Source of the DNA: Oscillospiraceae bacterium
GTDB taxonomy: Bacteria > Bacillota_A > Clostridia > Oscillospirales > Ruminococcaceae
Direction: 5' to 3'
Length of the DNA: 64,000 bases
NCBI GenBank assembly: GCA_017523995.1
Contig: JAFWUX010000208.1
Location: 30,342 to 94,341 of the forward strand
Shown here: in pieces, positions 25,711 to 34,462 of the stretch
How positions within the stretch are numbered: the first letter of the stretch is position 1
How the letters are laid out: every line of letters starts with the position of its first letter
The notes under the pieces: model-generated
The model's input: only the letters and a program-made list of their open reading frames with translations
What the model was told of the DNA's origin: nothing
The model's database searches: none
Position numbers and translations under genes: made by a program

Positions 25711-26724
25711 TCAGAGCAAAGCGCCGAACTGCCGGATAAACTGATAAATGCAGACAGCGAACAGCGCAATAAATCCGATGTTGCCGCAGGCCGTGACGAA
25801 GCGTCTGCCCTTCGGGAGCGGCGCGATCGCGGCGGGAACCGTCAGCTTTTTCCGGTAGACGATCAGCAGGATCATGCCGATAAATGCAAACAGATACGTG
25901 CTCGCAACCATCAGCAGAAACGGCTTCATGCTGCTTGCCATCTCGAGGATGCGGTCAGGATTCAGCGAGGAAATCGCGGTGATCAGCTCATCAATGTCAT
26001 GATCCTTCAGTGTCAGATAGGGCATTGCCGTGCCCCAGAAGTTGACGCTCATATGCAGCGCGATTGTATACTGAATTTTGCCGGTGCGGATATAAATGAA
26101 CGCAAACAGCATGCCGAGCATGGCTGCGTAGAATGCCTGCGTGAAATTGCCGTGGAACAGTCCGAACATGATGCCGGAGATCAGAATCGCTGTGGTATTG
26201 CCGTATTTGCGGATGCGGTCGATCAGGATTTTGCGGAACAGGAATTCCTCCACAAACGGCGCGCAGACAACTGCAAGAAAGATAAACAGCAGCGGGGTAT
26301 CTCCGAACACACCGCCGACGATGAAGTCAGAGCTGGTATTTGTCCCGACGATGAATGAGAGAATCACGTTGACAATGATTCCCATGAGGTTGCCGATTAT
26401 CCCGATAAACTCACAGACGAAGAACGCTTTGATCAACTGGAACAAACTCATTTTCTGCTTTTCGGGCGGTGCGGTTTCCAGCGGGCGGGAGATCAGCAGA
26501 TACAGCGGGAATGCCATGAGATACATCGGGATATAATGCGAAAGGTAATTGACCGTTTCCGACGGGTCCTCCGGCATAAAATGCACCACGATGATGCTGA
26601 TGAGAAGATAGAACACATAGAACAGCGCAAGATTGAGCTGCGCAAACGTATAGGCTTTGCGGGCAGCCGGAATGTTATCCTCGGCGGCGGTTACCGGTGC
26701 AGCAGATTGTTCATTCAGATCCAT
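25711..26724 (-). CDS. CPBP-family intramembrane metalloprotease
   Basis: The 337-residue polytopic membrane protein has about eight hydrophobic segments. The CPBP (CAAX/Abi) motifs are present: APFVEEFLFRK with the paired glutamates (about 160-171), FGLFHGNFTQ (about 193) and a later histidine in LHMSVNFWG (about 230). Family members cleave prenylated or signal-type substrates or give self-immunity to bacteriocins; no bacteriocin gene is visible here. The RBS is AAAGGAG. Confidence 0.88.
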   Translation of the reverse strand: MDLNEQSAAPVTAAEDNIPAARKAYTFAQLNLALFYVFYLLISIIVVHFMPEDPSETVNYLSHYIPMYLMAFPLYLLISRPLETAPPEKQKMSLFQLIKAFFVCEFIGIIGNLMGIIVNVILSFIVGTNTSSDFIVGGVFGDTPLLFIFLAVVCAPFVEEFLFRKILIDRIRKYGNTTAILISGIMFGLFHGNFTQAFYAAMLGMLFAFIYIRTGKIQYTIALHMSVNFWGTAMPYLTLKDHDIDELITAISSLNPDRILEMASSMKPFLLMVASTYLFAFIGMILLIVYRKKLTVPAAIAPLPKGRRFVTACGNIGFIALFAVCIYQFIRQFGALL

Positions 26725-26748
26725 AATTCAGACTCCTTTCATGAAACG

Positions 26749-26777
26749 AAAAGCAGCGGCAAACTGTCGCTGCTTTT
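26749..26777 (-). terminator. Terminator of the repeat-protein gene
   Basis: AAAAGCAGCG and CGCTGCTTTT form a 10-bp stem with a 9-nt loop and a T-rich tail on the minus strand, between the repeat-protein gene and the CPBP gene. Confidence 0.8.
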
Positions 26778-26786
26778 CCGTATGTA

Positions 26787-28997
26787 TTATTTTCTGGAAT
26801 CAATGATGATGCCGCCGGTCTTCGGATCAATACCGCGGGAACGGAGCTGTTTCTCGAATTCCTTGTTGATCTTGTCAACCTTTTTTCTGCGCTTTGCCTC
26901 AGCAGCGGAGACCGGACCCTCCGGAACCGGATTTGCAACCGATGCGGCAGGTCTTGCGGCAGCAGGTTTTTTCTTCTTCTTTTCCGGAATCTTGTATTCC
27001 GTATAGTTGATTGCCTTGCCCTCATCCTTCTTGCGCTTGGTCGGATCCTCAATGCCCATTGATTTCATGATCTCATCCATATCCATGACAGGGGCATTGC
27101 CGTGCATTGCGGTGTTTGCAGCCATTGCAGCAACCTGTGCAGCGATGTTGTGGTCCTTCTGCTCAGGCGGTGCGCTGTAAACCGGCTCGTTGATCGGAAT
27201 CGGATTGCCGAGTGCATCGTAGGTCTGGAAAAGCTGACGGCCGTCTGCGCTGTAACCGACAAACAGCGGTGTCGGTGTTTCAGGCTGAGACTGCTTCGGC
27301 GCCGTCGGAACAGCAAACGGATTGTACTGCTGTGTCGGATAGCCGTTGTTCGGCATCGGATATGCGCCCTGCGGCGGAACCTGACCGAATCCCTGCGGAT
27401 ATGCCGGAACCTGCGGAACCGGATAACCGGCCTGCGGCAGAACAGGTGCCGTAAATGCCTGCTGAACAGGCGGAACGGGCATCTCCGGAACCGGCGGTGC
27501 GGGCGGAGCCTGCGGAACATTGAGCGACGGATATGCAGCCTGCGGCATTGCAGTCGGGACTGTCGGAACAGTCGGAATGCTCGAAGGAACATTTGCAATA
27601 TCAGGCAGGATGTCAGTATTGCCGGCTTCTTCCTGACCCTTCGGCATCAGAAGCAGATCTGCAAGCGGATCATTGCTGACAGCCGGAGCGGACGGAACCG
27701 CATCATCAGCGGGATACGGATGTGTGCCGGGCTGCTTGAGCGCGAACTGCGCAAGAATATCATCCTGATTGACTGAGCTGCCGCTGACATGTGCAGAATC
27801 CGAAATATCAGAACGTGCAGGAATATCGGGGACAGCCGGAGCGGTCGGGACATTCGGGACTCTCGGGACTGCAAACTGTGCGAGCACATCCTCAGCGGAA
27901 TTGACAACCGGAGCCGGTGCCGGAATCTCAGGCACAGAAGGTGCAGTCGGCTGCGGCGCGGTCGGCACACTCGGGATTGCAAACTGTGCGAGCACATCCT
28001 CAGCGGAATTGACAACGGGAGCCGGTGCCAGAGCAGGCGGCGGGGTCTGCGGCAGCGAGGACGGAACACTCGGGACAGCAAACTGTGCAAGCACATCCTC
28101 AGCGGAATTGACAACCGGAGCCGGTGACGGAGCAGGCGGCGGGGTCTGCGGGAGCGAGGACGGAACACTCGGAATCGCGAACTGCGCGAGCACATCCTCA
28201 GCGGAATTGACAACGGGAGCCGGTGCCGGAGCAGGCGGCGGGGTCTGCGGCAGCGAGGACGGAACACTCGGGACAGCGAACTGCGCGAGCACATCCTCAG
28301 CGGAATTGACAACGGGAGCCGGTGCCGGAGCAGGCGGCGGGGTCTGCGGCAGCGAGGACGGAACGCTCGGGACAGCGAACTGTGCGAGCACATCCTCGGC
28401 GGAATTGACAACCGGAGCCGGTGCCGGAGCAGGCGGCGGGGTCTGCGGCAGCGAGGACGGAACACTCGGGACAGCGAACTGTGCGAGCACGTCGTCGGCA
28501 GAATTTGCGATCGGTGCCGGAGTCGGAATCGGCGGAACAACCGGAACCGGAGCGGGCATCGGTGTCGGAACAGACGGTGCAGGCGGCGGGGTCACGATCG
28601 GCTGCTGCGGTGTCTGCATAGCTTTTCTCATCGAAGGCGGAATATAACCGCCGGAAGGACTGCTGTGTGCCGGTGCAGAAGGCTGAACCGGAGGGGGCGG
28701 AGCCGGTGCATCATGGTGATGCTTTGCTGCAGCGCGTTCACGCTTCAGCTGACGCTGCTCCTCTTTGAGTTGTGCAGCCATTTCCTTGTTGGATTCACGG
28801 ATCAGTTTTTTTGCAATAACGGTTTTGCACTTTTCGCAGGTGAGCTGAATGACATCGTTCATCTGACCCGCATTGGTAAACATGCCGATATTTTCAGGCT
28901 TTACCAGATTGATACCACAGGCAGTTTTCTTTCCGTTCTCTGTGCCGTGGATGACTTTCGGACTTCCCTTAGTTGTTGATAACAAATCGACTTGCAT
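26787..28997 (-). CDS. Pro/Ala-rich tandem-repeat protein with N-terminal cysteine motif, unknown function
   Basis: I do not recognise a family. The 736-residue protein has a small N-terminal domain (about 1-65) with CG...CEKC that could bind zinc, then a charged helical stretch (about 65-95). Next is a long Pro/Ala/Val-rich region with seven NSAEDVLAQF-type motifs (first NSADD) and a diverged DDILAQF. Five successive units are 33 residues (99 bp) each and nearly identical. The tail is Pro/Gln/Tyr-rich, followed by a Lys-rich basic segment. There is no signal peptide or membrane segment, so it is probably cytoplasmic. The start at 28997 follows GGAGG; a TTG six bases upstream is less likely. 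The DVLAQF motifs look like short docking motifs, but that is inference. Confidence 0.7.
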   Translation of the reverse strand: MQVDLLSTTKGSPKVIHGTENGKKTACGINLVKPENIGMFTNAGQMNDVIQLTCEKCKTVIAKKLIRESNKEMAAQLKEEQRQLKRERAAAKHHHDAPAPPPPVQPSAPAHSSPSGGYIPPSMRKAMQTPQQPIVTPPPAPSVPTPMPAPVPVVPPIPTPAPIANSADDVLAQFAVPSVPSSLPQTPPPAPAPAPVVNSAEDVLAQFAVPSVPSSLPQTPPPAPAPAPVVNSAEDVLAQFAVPSVPSSLPQTPPPAPAPAPVVNSAEDVLAQFAIPSVPSSLPQTPPPAPSPAPVVNSAEDVLAQFAVPSVPSSLPQTPPPALAPAPVVNSAEDVLAQFAIPSVPTAPQPTAPSVPEIPAPAPVVNSAEDVLAQFAVPRVPNVPTAPAVPDIPARSDISDSAHVSGSSVNQDDILAQFALKQPGTHPYPADDAVPSAPAVSNDPLADLLLMPKGQEEAGNTDILPDIANVPSSIPTVPTVPTAMPQAAYPSLNVPQAPPAPPVPEMPVPPVQQAFTAPVLPQAGYPVPQVPAYPQGFGQVPPQGAYPMPNNGYPTQQYNPFAVPTAPKQSQPETPTPLFVGYSADGRQLFQTYDALGNPIPINEPVYSAPPEQKDHNIAAQVAAMAANTAMHGNAPVMDMDEIMKSMGIEDPTKRKKDEGKAINYTEYKIPEKKKKKPAAARPAASVANPVPEGPVSAAEAKRRKKVDKINKEFEKQLRSRGIDPKTGGIIIDSRK
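27870..28510 (-). repeat. Array of 99-bp coding repeats
   Basis: Within the Pro-rich protein, seven NSA(E/D)DVLAQF units occur. Five consecutive spacings are exactly 33 codons and the DNA is nearly identical between copies, pointing to recent tandem duplication. Borders are approximate. Confidence 0.85.
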
Positions 28998-29040
28998 ATA
29001 CAAATTACCTCCGCTCGGGGTTTATTTTTCTACATATATC

Positions 29041-29069
29041 ATTATACTACACTTCCGGAAAAAAATCAA
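29041..29069 (-). promoter_or_regulatory. Promoter of the repeat-protein gene
   Basis: On the minus strand TTGATT (29069-29064) and TATAAT (29046-29041) are 17 bases apart, 44 nt before the ATG at 28997. Nothing else was recognised between here and 29193. Confidence 0.75.
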
Positions 29070-29193
29070 CACTTTTGCGAAGATAGCGAAAATTTTGTCT
29101 AGTTTTTTGTGCATTACGGAAAAGACGGGTACACTTTTTGGCATTCCTGACAGTTTTTTTGTCGAATCACAGCAGCTGCCGGCGGGAAAGCAG

Positions 29194-29230
29194 AAAAAAG
29201 CTGTCTCCGATCATCCGGAACGGAGACAGC
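29194..29230 (-). terminator. Terminator of the sigma/ABC operon, containing the last stop codon
   Basis: GCTGTCTCCG (29230-29221 on the minus strand) pairs with CGGAGACAGC (29209-29200), followed by six T. The TGA of the permease gene (29213-29211) lies in the loop, so the hairpin also encodes the protein's last residues. Confidence 0.88.
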
Positions 29231-31274
29231 AGGTCAGAAAATGAACGAAATCAAAACGATTCAGCTGGGTGATGCCGCTCTCGGCGAGTGCGCTCGGCAG
29301 CAGAAGAAGAACCATCGCAATCAGCAGTGCTTTCTGCGGTGTCCGGCTGAACCGGCTGATCAGACAAATGATGCCGGTCAGGGCGAGTGCAGCAAGTTCT
29401 CGCAGCACAAAATGCATGACAATACAGGTGCGCAGTGTGAAACGGAACGGAACCCAGCGGAACATATCCAGACTCTGGATCGGCGCTTCCAGTGACGGAA
29501 ATCCGGAATCGGTGATCAGGTGCAGCAGATAGACGCCGTGAAGTCCCGTGACCGCAATCGCAGTCAGAATCAGGATCCACAGGCTTTGTGCGCAGAGAAT
29601 GCCGCTCCTGCCGCGCTTTGTACTCCGCAGCAGCATACTTGTCTCGTAGCGGTTGTCATAGGCGCGGATGCCGGAGAACGCAAAGATCAGATAGAGCAGC
29701 AGCACCATGCAGCAGCGGCGTTCGGCGGCGGACTCCTGAAACAGAATCAGGTAGGTGTTCTGCTGGATGAACCAAGCCGGTCTGCCGGTTTTGCGCGAGT
29801 ACCGTGCGACCTCCAGCATGGCATTTAACAGCTGACTGTATATCCGCAATTCTCCCTGAGATCGTGTTATGTTCGATTTGATGCGTTCGATATCCCGCGC
29901 AGGTTCCTTGTTGAGATATGCCTTTGCAAGCCTGATCTTGCTGTTCTTGATACTGCGCGCTTCACCGATTACGATATATGCGGCGCGCTTGATGTTCTCT
30001 GGTGTTACCTCGCCGGAATACTGCGAATAGAACCGCTCTGTTGCGGCATTGCTCGGGATATAGATGCGGATATCGCGCCAGAGGGAAAAGCCGAGCAGTC
30101 CGGTGATCAGCAGCAGAAGCAGTCCTTTCTGCGCAATCAGCAGTTTCCATCCCTCACACCCGAACAGTGAATGCACCGGCAGATGCCGCGTCTGAAAGCG
30201 CGCGAGCTTTTCTTTGAGTGTCTCCATGCGCTGACCGAGTTTCTTCGGATATTCTGCGCCGATCAGCCGGAGACAGAGCAGTGCACCGGCTGCAAACAGC
30301 AGCAGACAGAATATCAGCATATTCCCGATGAAGCCGGACGGATGCGAAAACCAGTTAAGATTGCAGTATTGTGTGAAGAATACATCCGCTTCAAGCGCCG
30401 TGAACACATTGAGAAATTTCAGATGATTGATGCCGGATGTCGGGACGATGAAGCGGCTGCACAGATAGGATGCGCCGAGCCACACCGCCGAGATGGACCA
30501 GCCCATGATCGGATGAAACCGCGCGAGCGTCACCCAGACGAGCAGCGAGATGACTGTGAGCGCGAGCGCTTTCATACAGCCTGCCGTCAGCAGATATCCG
30601 CCGACGTTCACACGCAGCGAACAGACCTGATATTCCGGAACGGACTGGATCGGGCGCAGAAAATCCGGATTGCCGTAGAATTTGCAGGTGAAAAGGATGT
30701 TGCCGCCGTAGAGCATCAGCACGGATGCCGCCGAGATCAGGATCACCGCAAGAATCCGCCATGCACAGAGCGGGACTCTGCCGCGTTTGGTCGAGCGTGT
30801 CAGGTCGCCGACCGCGGTGTCCGCATCTGCGAGCATCTCAAGAATCAGCAGCAGCGGCGCAATCAGCAGCAGATAGTCTGTGATTGCATAATCCCTGACT
30901 GCGTTGATGCCGCGGTTTTCCCCGTCGCGCAGCTGAATGCCGGAAAGCCTGCGATAGGTTTTTGCGGTCAGTTCCAGATTCCGGTTGATGTAGGCGTTTT
31001 TTTCTGTCAGGCTGCTGAGGATTGCCTGCGCCTGCGACTGGTTTTGCACGTATTCCAGATATGCCGGATAGTCCTCTTTGAGATACTTCTCGGTTTTTTT
31101 GTGCTCCTCAAGTTTGGTGTTGATGCCGTACATCCGCATACTTTTATAGTATGCGATATCCTCCTCGCGTCTGGTCCGGCAGAAACCGGAGAACATCGCC
31201 AGATTCACGACCGCGATCATCAGCAGGATGATGAGGCGTTTCGGCGAGAGGAGCAGTCTTTGCAGTTCAGCCAT
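29211..31274 (-). CDS. ABC transporter permease with two homologous halves
   Basis: The 687-residue membrane protein has about eleven hydrophobic segments. Each half starts with a membrane segment, a large extracytoplasmic helical loop of about 100 residues and then a cluster of membrane segments. The same cytoplasmic motif STKRGR followed by LCA occurs in both halves (about residues 160 and 580), which indicates an internal duplication of an ABC-2-like permease. Its ATG overlaps the end of the ABC ATPase gene by 8 nt, so the two form one transporter. The substrate is unknown; the association with envelope-stress regulators suggests an exported or membrane-active compound. Confidence 0.75.
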   Translation of the reverse strand: MAELQRLLLSPKRLIILLMIAVVNLAMFSGFCRTRREEDIAYYKSMRMYGINTKLEEHKKTEKYLKEDYPAYLEYVQNQSQAQAILSSLTEKNAYINRNLELTAKTYRRLSGIQLRDGENRGINAVRDYAITDYLLLIAPLLLILEMLADADTAVGDLTRSTKRGRVPLCAWRILAVILISAASVLMLYGGNILFTCKFYGNPDFLRPIQSVPEYQVCSLRVNVGGYLLTAGCMKALALTVISLLVWVTLARFHPIMGWSISAVWLGASYLCSRFIVPTSGINHLKFLNVFTALEADVFFTQYCNLNWFSHPSGFIGNMLIFCLLLFAAGALLCLRLIGAEYPKKLGQRMETLKEKLARFQTRHLPVHSLFGCEGWKLLIAQKGLLLLLITGLLGFSLWRDIRIYIPSNAATERFYSQYSGEVTPENIKRAAYIVIGEARSIKNSKIRLAKAYLNKEPARDIERIKSNITRSQGELRIYSQLLNAMLEVARYSRKTGRPAWFIQQNTYLILFQESAAERRCCMVLLLYLIFAFSGIRAYDNRYETSMLLRSTKRGRSGILCAQSLWILILTAIAVTGLHGVYLLHLITDSGFPSLEAPIQSLDMFRWVPFRFTLRTCIVMHFVLRELAALALTGIICLISRFSRTPQKALLIAMVLLLLPSALAESGITQLNRFDFVHFLTCCLRSG

Positions 31275-32151
31275 ATTGCCGGTCTCCTTTGAGGTAGAGG
31301 TGGCAGACGTCCTCGAGTGTCAGGTTGTCGAAGACGGGTCTGCAGTTTTCCGGCAGCGGGTCCTCTGCAATACGCAGGACAAAGCCGTCGCGGTGCTGTG
31401 CAATCTCACCGTTCGGATATTTCTCCTGCAGGGCGCGGATTTCCTCATATGTGCCGGAGAATTCCCCGATCTTGCCCTCTGCGTTTGCGAGCAGATTCTG
31501 CGGCGTATCAAATGCGATGACCTTTCCGCTGCGGATCAGGAGCACCTGCTTGGCGATGCATGCGATATCGCTGACAACATGTGTTGCGAGCAGGACGATT
31601 CTGTCGCGGGCAAGCTCTGCGATATCGTTCCGGATGCGGATGCGTTCTTCGGGGTCGAGTCCTGCGGTCGGCTCATCGAGGATGAGCACCTGCGGCTTGC
31701 CGAGCATACTCGATGCGAGCAGAACGCGCTGCCGCATGCCGCCGGAGAATGTCCCGATTTTCTTGTGTGCCGCATGGGTCAGATTGACCGCCTCGAGCAT
31801 TTTGTCTGTTTCCTCGCGGATTTCCTTTTTCTTCATGCCTTTCAGCGCGCCCATATAATAGAGAAACCGCTTTGCCGTGAAATCATCATAGACGCCCTGC
31901 AGCTGCGGTGTATAGCCGACGAGCTCCCGCCATTTGCGCCCCATTTTGAGGATGTCCTTTCCGTTCCAGAGAATCTCGCCTTTCGTGCGCGGCATGTGGT
32001 CGGTCATGAGCTTCATCAGCGTCGATTTGCCCGCACCGTTCGCGCCGAGCAGTCCGGTGACGCCCGGTTCCAGCGTGAAGCTGACGTCAGAGAGTGCCCG
32101 AAAATCGCCGTACTGTTTCGTCAGAGACCGGATTTCCAGTTTATTTGCCAT
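31267..32151 (-). CDS. ABC transporter ATP-binding protein
   Basis: This ATPase subunit (about 294 residues from the ATG at 32151) has Walker A GANGAGKST (about 37-45), the Q-loop YTPQ, the signature FSGGMRQR (about 132), Walker B VLILDEPT (about 153) and the switch THVVSD. It resembles the ATPases of ABC-2/ABC-type export systems that use single-domain subunits. A GTG at 32160, overlapping the preceding stop as GTGA, is an alternative start. It partners with the permease overlapping its 3' end. Confidence 0.9.
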   Translation of the reverse strand: MANKLEIRSLTKQYGDFRALSDVSFTLEPGVTGLLGANGAGKSTLMKLMTDHMPRTKGEILWNGKDILKMGRKWRELVGYTPQLQGVYDDFTAKRFLYYMGALKGMKKKEIREETDKMLEAVNLTHAAHKKIGTFSGGMRQRVLLASSMLGKPQVLILDEPTAGLDPEERIRIRNDIAELARDRIVLLATHVVSDIACIAKQVLLIRSGKVIAFDTPQNLLANAEGKIGEFSGTYEEIRALQEKYPNGEIAQHRDGFVLRIAEDPLPENCRPVFDNLTLEDVCHLYLKGDRQYG

Positions 32152-32156
32152 TCCGA

Positions 32157-33974
32157 TCACCGCACCTTCTGTACTCTGACGTAAAGGAGCGGCTTTGCGT
32201 TCATATCCCCGAACAGCTCCTCGCGCGAAATGCGGTACAGCGTTGTGTAATCGTAGAGATAGAAGTCAGCGCCGTCATACCGGATGTATTCCTCATCAAC
32301 CTGAACAGTTGTCTTCCAATGGTGTTCGATCGCATCCTGAATATCTGCTTCGGTCAGGTCTTCCGGCTTGATAAAGGTTTTTTCGTCCTTTTTATAGCCG
32401 TTTGCCGCAAGCTCGCTGCGGATGTATTCCTCTGGATATGCAACGTTCTTCAACTCACGGATATTGACTGTGTGCAGTATTTTTCCGTCATGATCAAGTT
32501 CGGTGATAAAGTCTGACACCCCGTCGTCCGGATGGTCTTCATCCATATGCTCCTTCCGCTGATCTACGAACTGCCATGCTACATAGACATGCTCTGCATC
32601 TGCAAGAAGCGCCTCCGGATAAAGATAAACCTGATCGTCCAGCATTTCCGGATCAAACCACGCAGCCTGCGATCTCGCAAGGTCAATCAGCCCGCTGATC
32701 TCTTTGTCCTCGCCGGTCTGCAGATTGTATGCATGCAGGATGAGACTGTGTTTCTCTCTGCCGTATGTGTAATAGACATAATCGCCTGCAACCGTATAGT
32801 ATTCGGTGTAGTCCGCTTTGAGATTGATGAGCTGCTCGATCTGTCCGGTGCTGCACTCGATGCGGAACACGCCGCAGCCTTTGAGCTTGTCGCGCCAGTC
32901 CTGCTGATGCTTGTGGAAGTAGACATAGTCGCCGACGCCTTTGAGCCGCGCGCCGCGGTACCATGTGCGGTAATTCTTCTGCATCTCACCGGACGAAGCG
33001 AGAACTGTGACCTTCTGTTTCTCGGGCTCATAGCAGGAGATATCATATTTGCTGCTGCTGTCCTGCGCGGAGATATCCATATTTTCGTCATAGGTGTTGA
33101 TCACGCGCACATAACTGCAGTACATCCAGAGCTGACCGCGGTGCGCAATCAGATCACACTGGTTCGGCAGGGCGTTGGGATCCTCGTTGAGCACGGCAAG
33201 CTGTGTGATTTCCGTGCCGTCAGGTGCATAGCGCAGCAGTACGGTCGGGAACTTTTCACACTGTTCTTTTTTCTCCAGATACTCACGCTGGTCAATCGCG
33301 ATCTCGTACACATACCCGTCCAGATAGACCGGATCGGACATCGGTGTGTAAATCTTTGTGGTCGCCGTGCAGAAATCATTGCCGTCATGCAGACAGTTCG
33401 GCTTAGCGCAGACATAAACCGTCTCGCCGGATGCTTCATCGTAATAGCGGAGTGCCGAGCCGTTATAGCCGGTCTCTTTATCCACCAATCCCTGCTCGGT
33501 TCCGTAGAAGTAAAAGCCTTTTCCGGTTTTGGAGTAGCCGTGGCATTCCGGCTCGTCCTGCTGGTCGGTCAGCTTCGGCGAGATGACCGCCTCCGTGAGA
33601 TCATCCTCGGTGATGGAGTTTTCGTTCTTCTGCTTTTTCGTCTCGGGCTTGCTTTCCTCCGCCTGACTGCTGCCGTCCTGCGACTTGCGGCTGCTCCATG
33701 CAACTGCCGCGACCGTTCCGCCGATGGTCAGGAGTGCGGCGGCGAGAATCAGCAGATACATGCGTGCCTGTTTGCGTTCCTTTTTCATACGAGCCTCCTG
33801 TTCTTCATAGATGTTATAGTGGATCGGTGTGCGGATGGTTTCCGTTTCCGCCGGTGACCGGTTTTCCGTCTCATCGGTGACGGGTGCACGCAGCTTTGCT
33901 TCAATTGTCCTGCGCTGCTCAGGCGTCCAGCGGATGCTTTCGACCGCACGGCGGTAATCCTGCGGTCTCATCAT
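32157..33974 (-). CDS. Membrane-anchored regulator with extracytoplasmic propeller-like domain (putative anti-sigma, copy 1)
   Basis: The 605-residue protein has a cytoplasmic N-terminus of about 70 residues starting RRAVESIRWTPEQRRTIEAKL. A membrane segment follows (about 73-93), then about 500 extracytoplasmic residues with repeated Tyr/Gly/Asp strands (GDYVYF, LLRYAPDG, DGYVYE) suggesting a beta-propeller. A conserved cysteine cluster VCAKPNCLH...FCTATT (about 187-207) is shared with the paralogue upstream. Its ATG overlaps the sigma stop (ATGA). I infer that the N-terminus holds the sigma factor and the outer domain senses a ligand or wall state; no known anti-sigma domain was positively identified. 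Confidence 0.65.
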   Translation of the reverse strand: MMRPQDYRRAVESIRWTPEQRRTIEAKLRAPVTDETENRSPAETETIRTPIHYNIYEEQEARMKKERKQARMYLLILAAALLTIGGTVAAVAWSSRKSQDGSSQAEESKPETKKQKNENSITEDDLTEAVISPKLTDQQDEPECHGYSKTGKGFYFYGTEQGLVDKETGYNGSALRYYDEASGETVYVCAKPNCLHDGNDFCTATTKIYTPMSDPVYLDGYVYEIAIDQREYLEKKEQCEKFPTVLLRYAPDGTEITQLAVLNEDPNALPNQCDLIAHRGQLWMYCSYVRVINTYDENMDISAQDSSSKYDISCYEPEKQKVTVLASSGEMQKNYRTWYRGARLKGVGDYVYFHKHQQDWRDKLKGCGVFRIECSTGQIEQLINLKADYTEYYTVAGDYVYYTYGREKHSLILHAYNLQTGEDKEISGLIDLARSQAAWFDPEMLDDQVYLYPEALLADAEHVYVAWQFVDQRKEHMDEDHPDDGVSDFITELDHDGKILHTVNIRELKNVAYPEEYIRSELAANGYKKDEKTFIKPEDLTEADIQDAIEHHWKTTVQVDEEYIRYDGADFYLYDYTTLYRISREELFGDMNAKPLLYVRVQKVR

Positions 33975-34462
33975 GAAAGCACCCCCGATTCCCGGATTTC
34001 CATGCGCAGTTTTTCATGACCGCGGCGGAGCTGTGCGCCGATGGTATTTTCTTTTTTGCCGAGCATCTCCGCGATTTCGCGGATTGTATAGCCCTCGCAG
34101 TCATGCAGATAGACTACAACATTATAGGGCGGCGGCAGCGCCTTGATCATTGCGATGATATCCTCAAGCGAATCGGTTTTCTCTGCAAGCTCTGATTCTT
34201 TGACATCCTCAAGGCTGGTGCGCAGCTTGCGCCAGAGTGATTTGCGGAGATTGTTGCAGCGGTTGATGACCGCGCGCAGGATATAGGCTTTCAGGTGTTC
34301 ATCGTCATTGAATTCGCGCGGCTTGCGGTGCAGCGCAAAGAAAACCTCCTGCGCGACATCCTCCGCATCTGCACGGTTCCCGAGACAGCAGAATGCCGCC
34401 TGCAATGCCGTATCGCCGAATTTCTGGAACGCATAGAGCGCGATATTCTGTTCACTGAGCAT
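33971..34462 (-). CDS. ECF-type RNA polymerase sigma factor
   Basis: The 163-residue protein has region 2 (about 10-75, with RADAEDVAQEVFFALHR) and region 4 (about 105-155, with LPPPYNVVVYLHDCEGYTIREIAEML). It lies between two paralogous putative anti-sigma genes and overlaps both (11 nt with the upstream one, 4 nt with the downstream one). This tight coupling predicts a co-produced regulatory complex. Confidence 0.9.
   Translation of the reverse strand: MLSEQNIALYAFQKFGDTALQAAFCCLGNRADAEDVAQEVFFALHRKPREFNDDEHLKAYILRAVINRCNNLRKSLWRKLRTSLEDVKESELAEKTDSLEDIIAMIKALPPPYNVVVYLHDCEGYTIREIAEMLGKKENTIGAQLRRGHEKLRMEIRESGVLS

Noticed and set aside
27647..28647. Arg-rich and Gly/Ala-rich frames overlapping the Pro-rich repeat gene
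   Set aside because: These are alternative-frame readings of the 99-bp repeats; the minus-strand frame with the cysteine head has the RBS and promoter.
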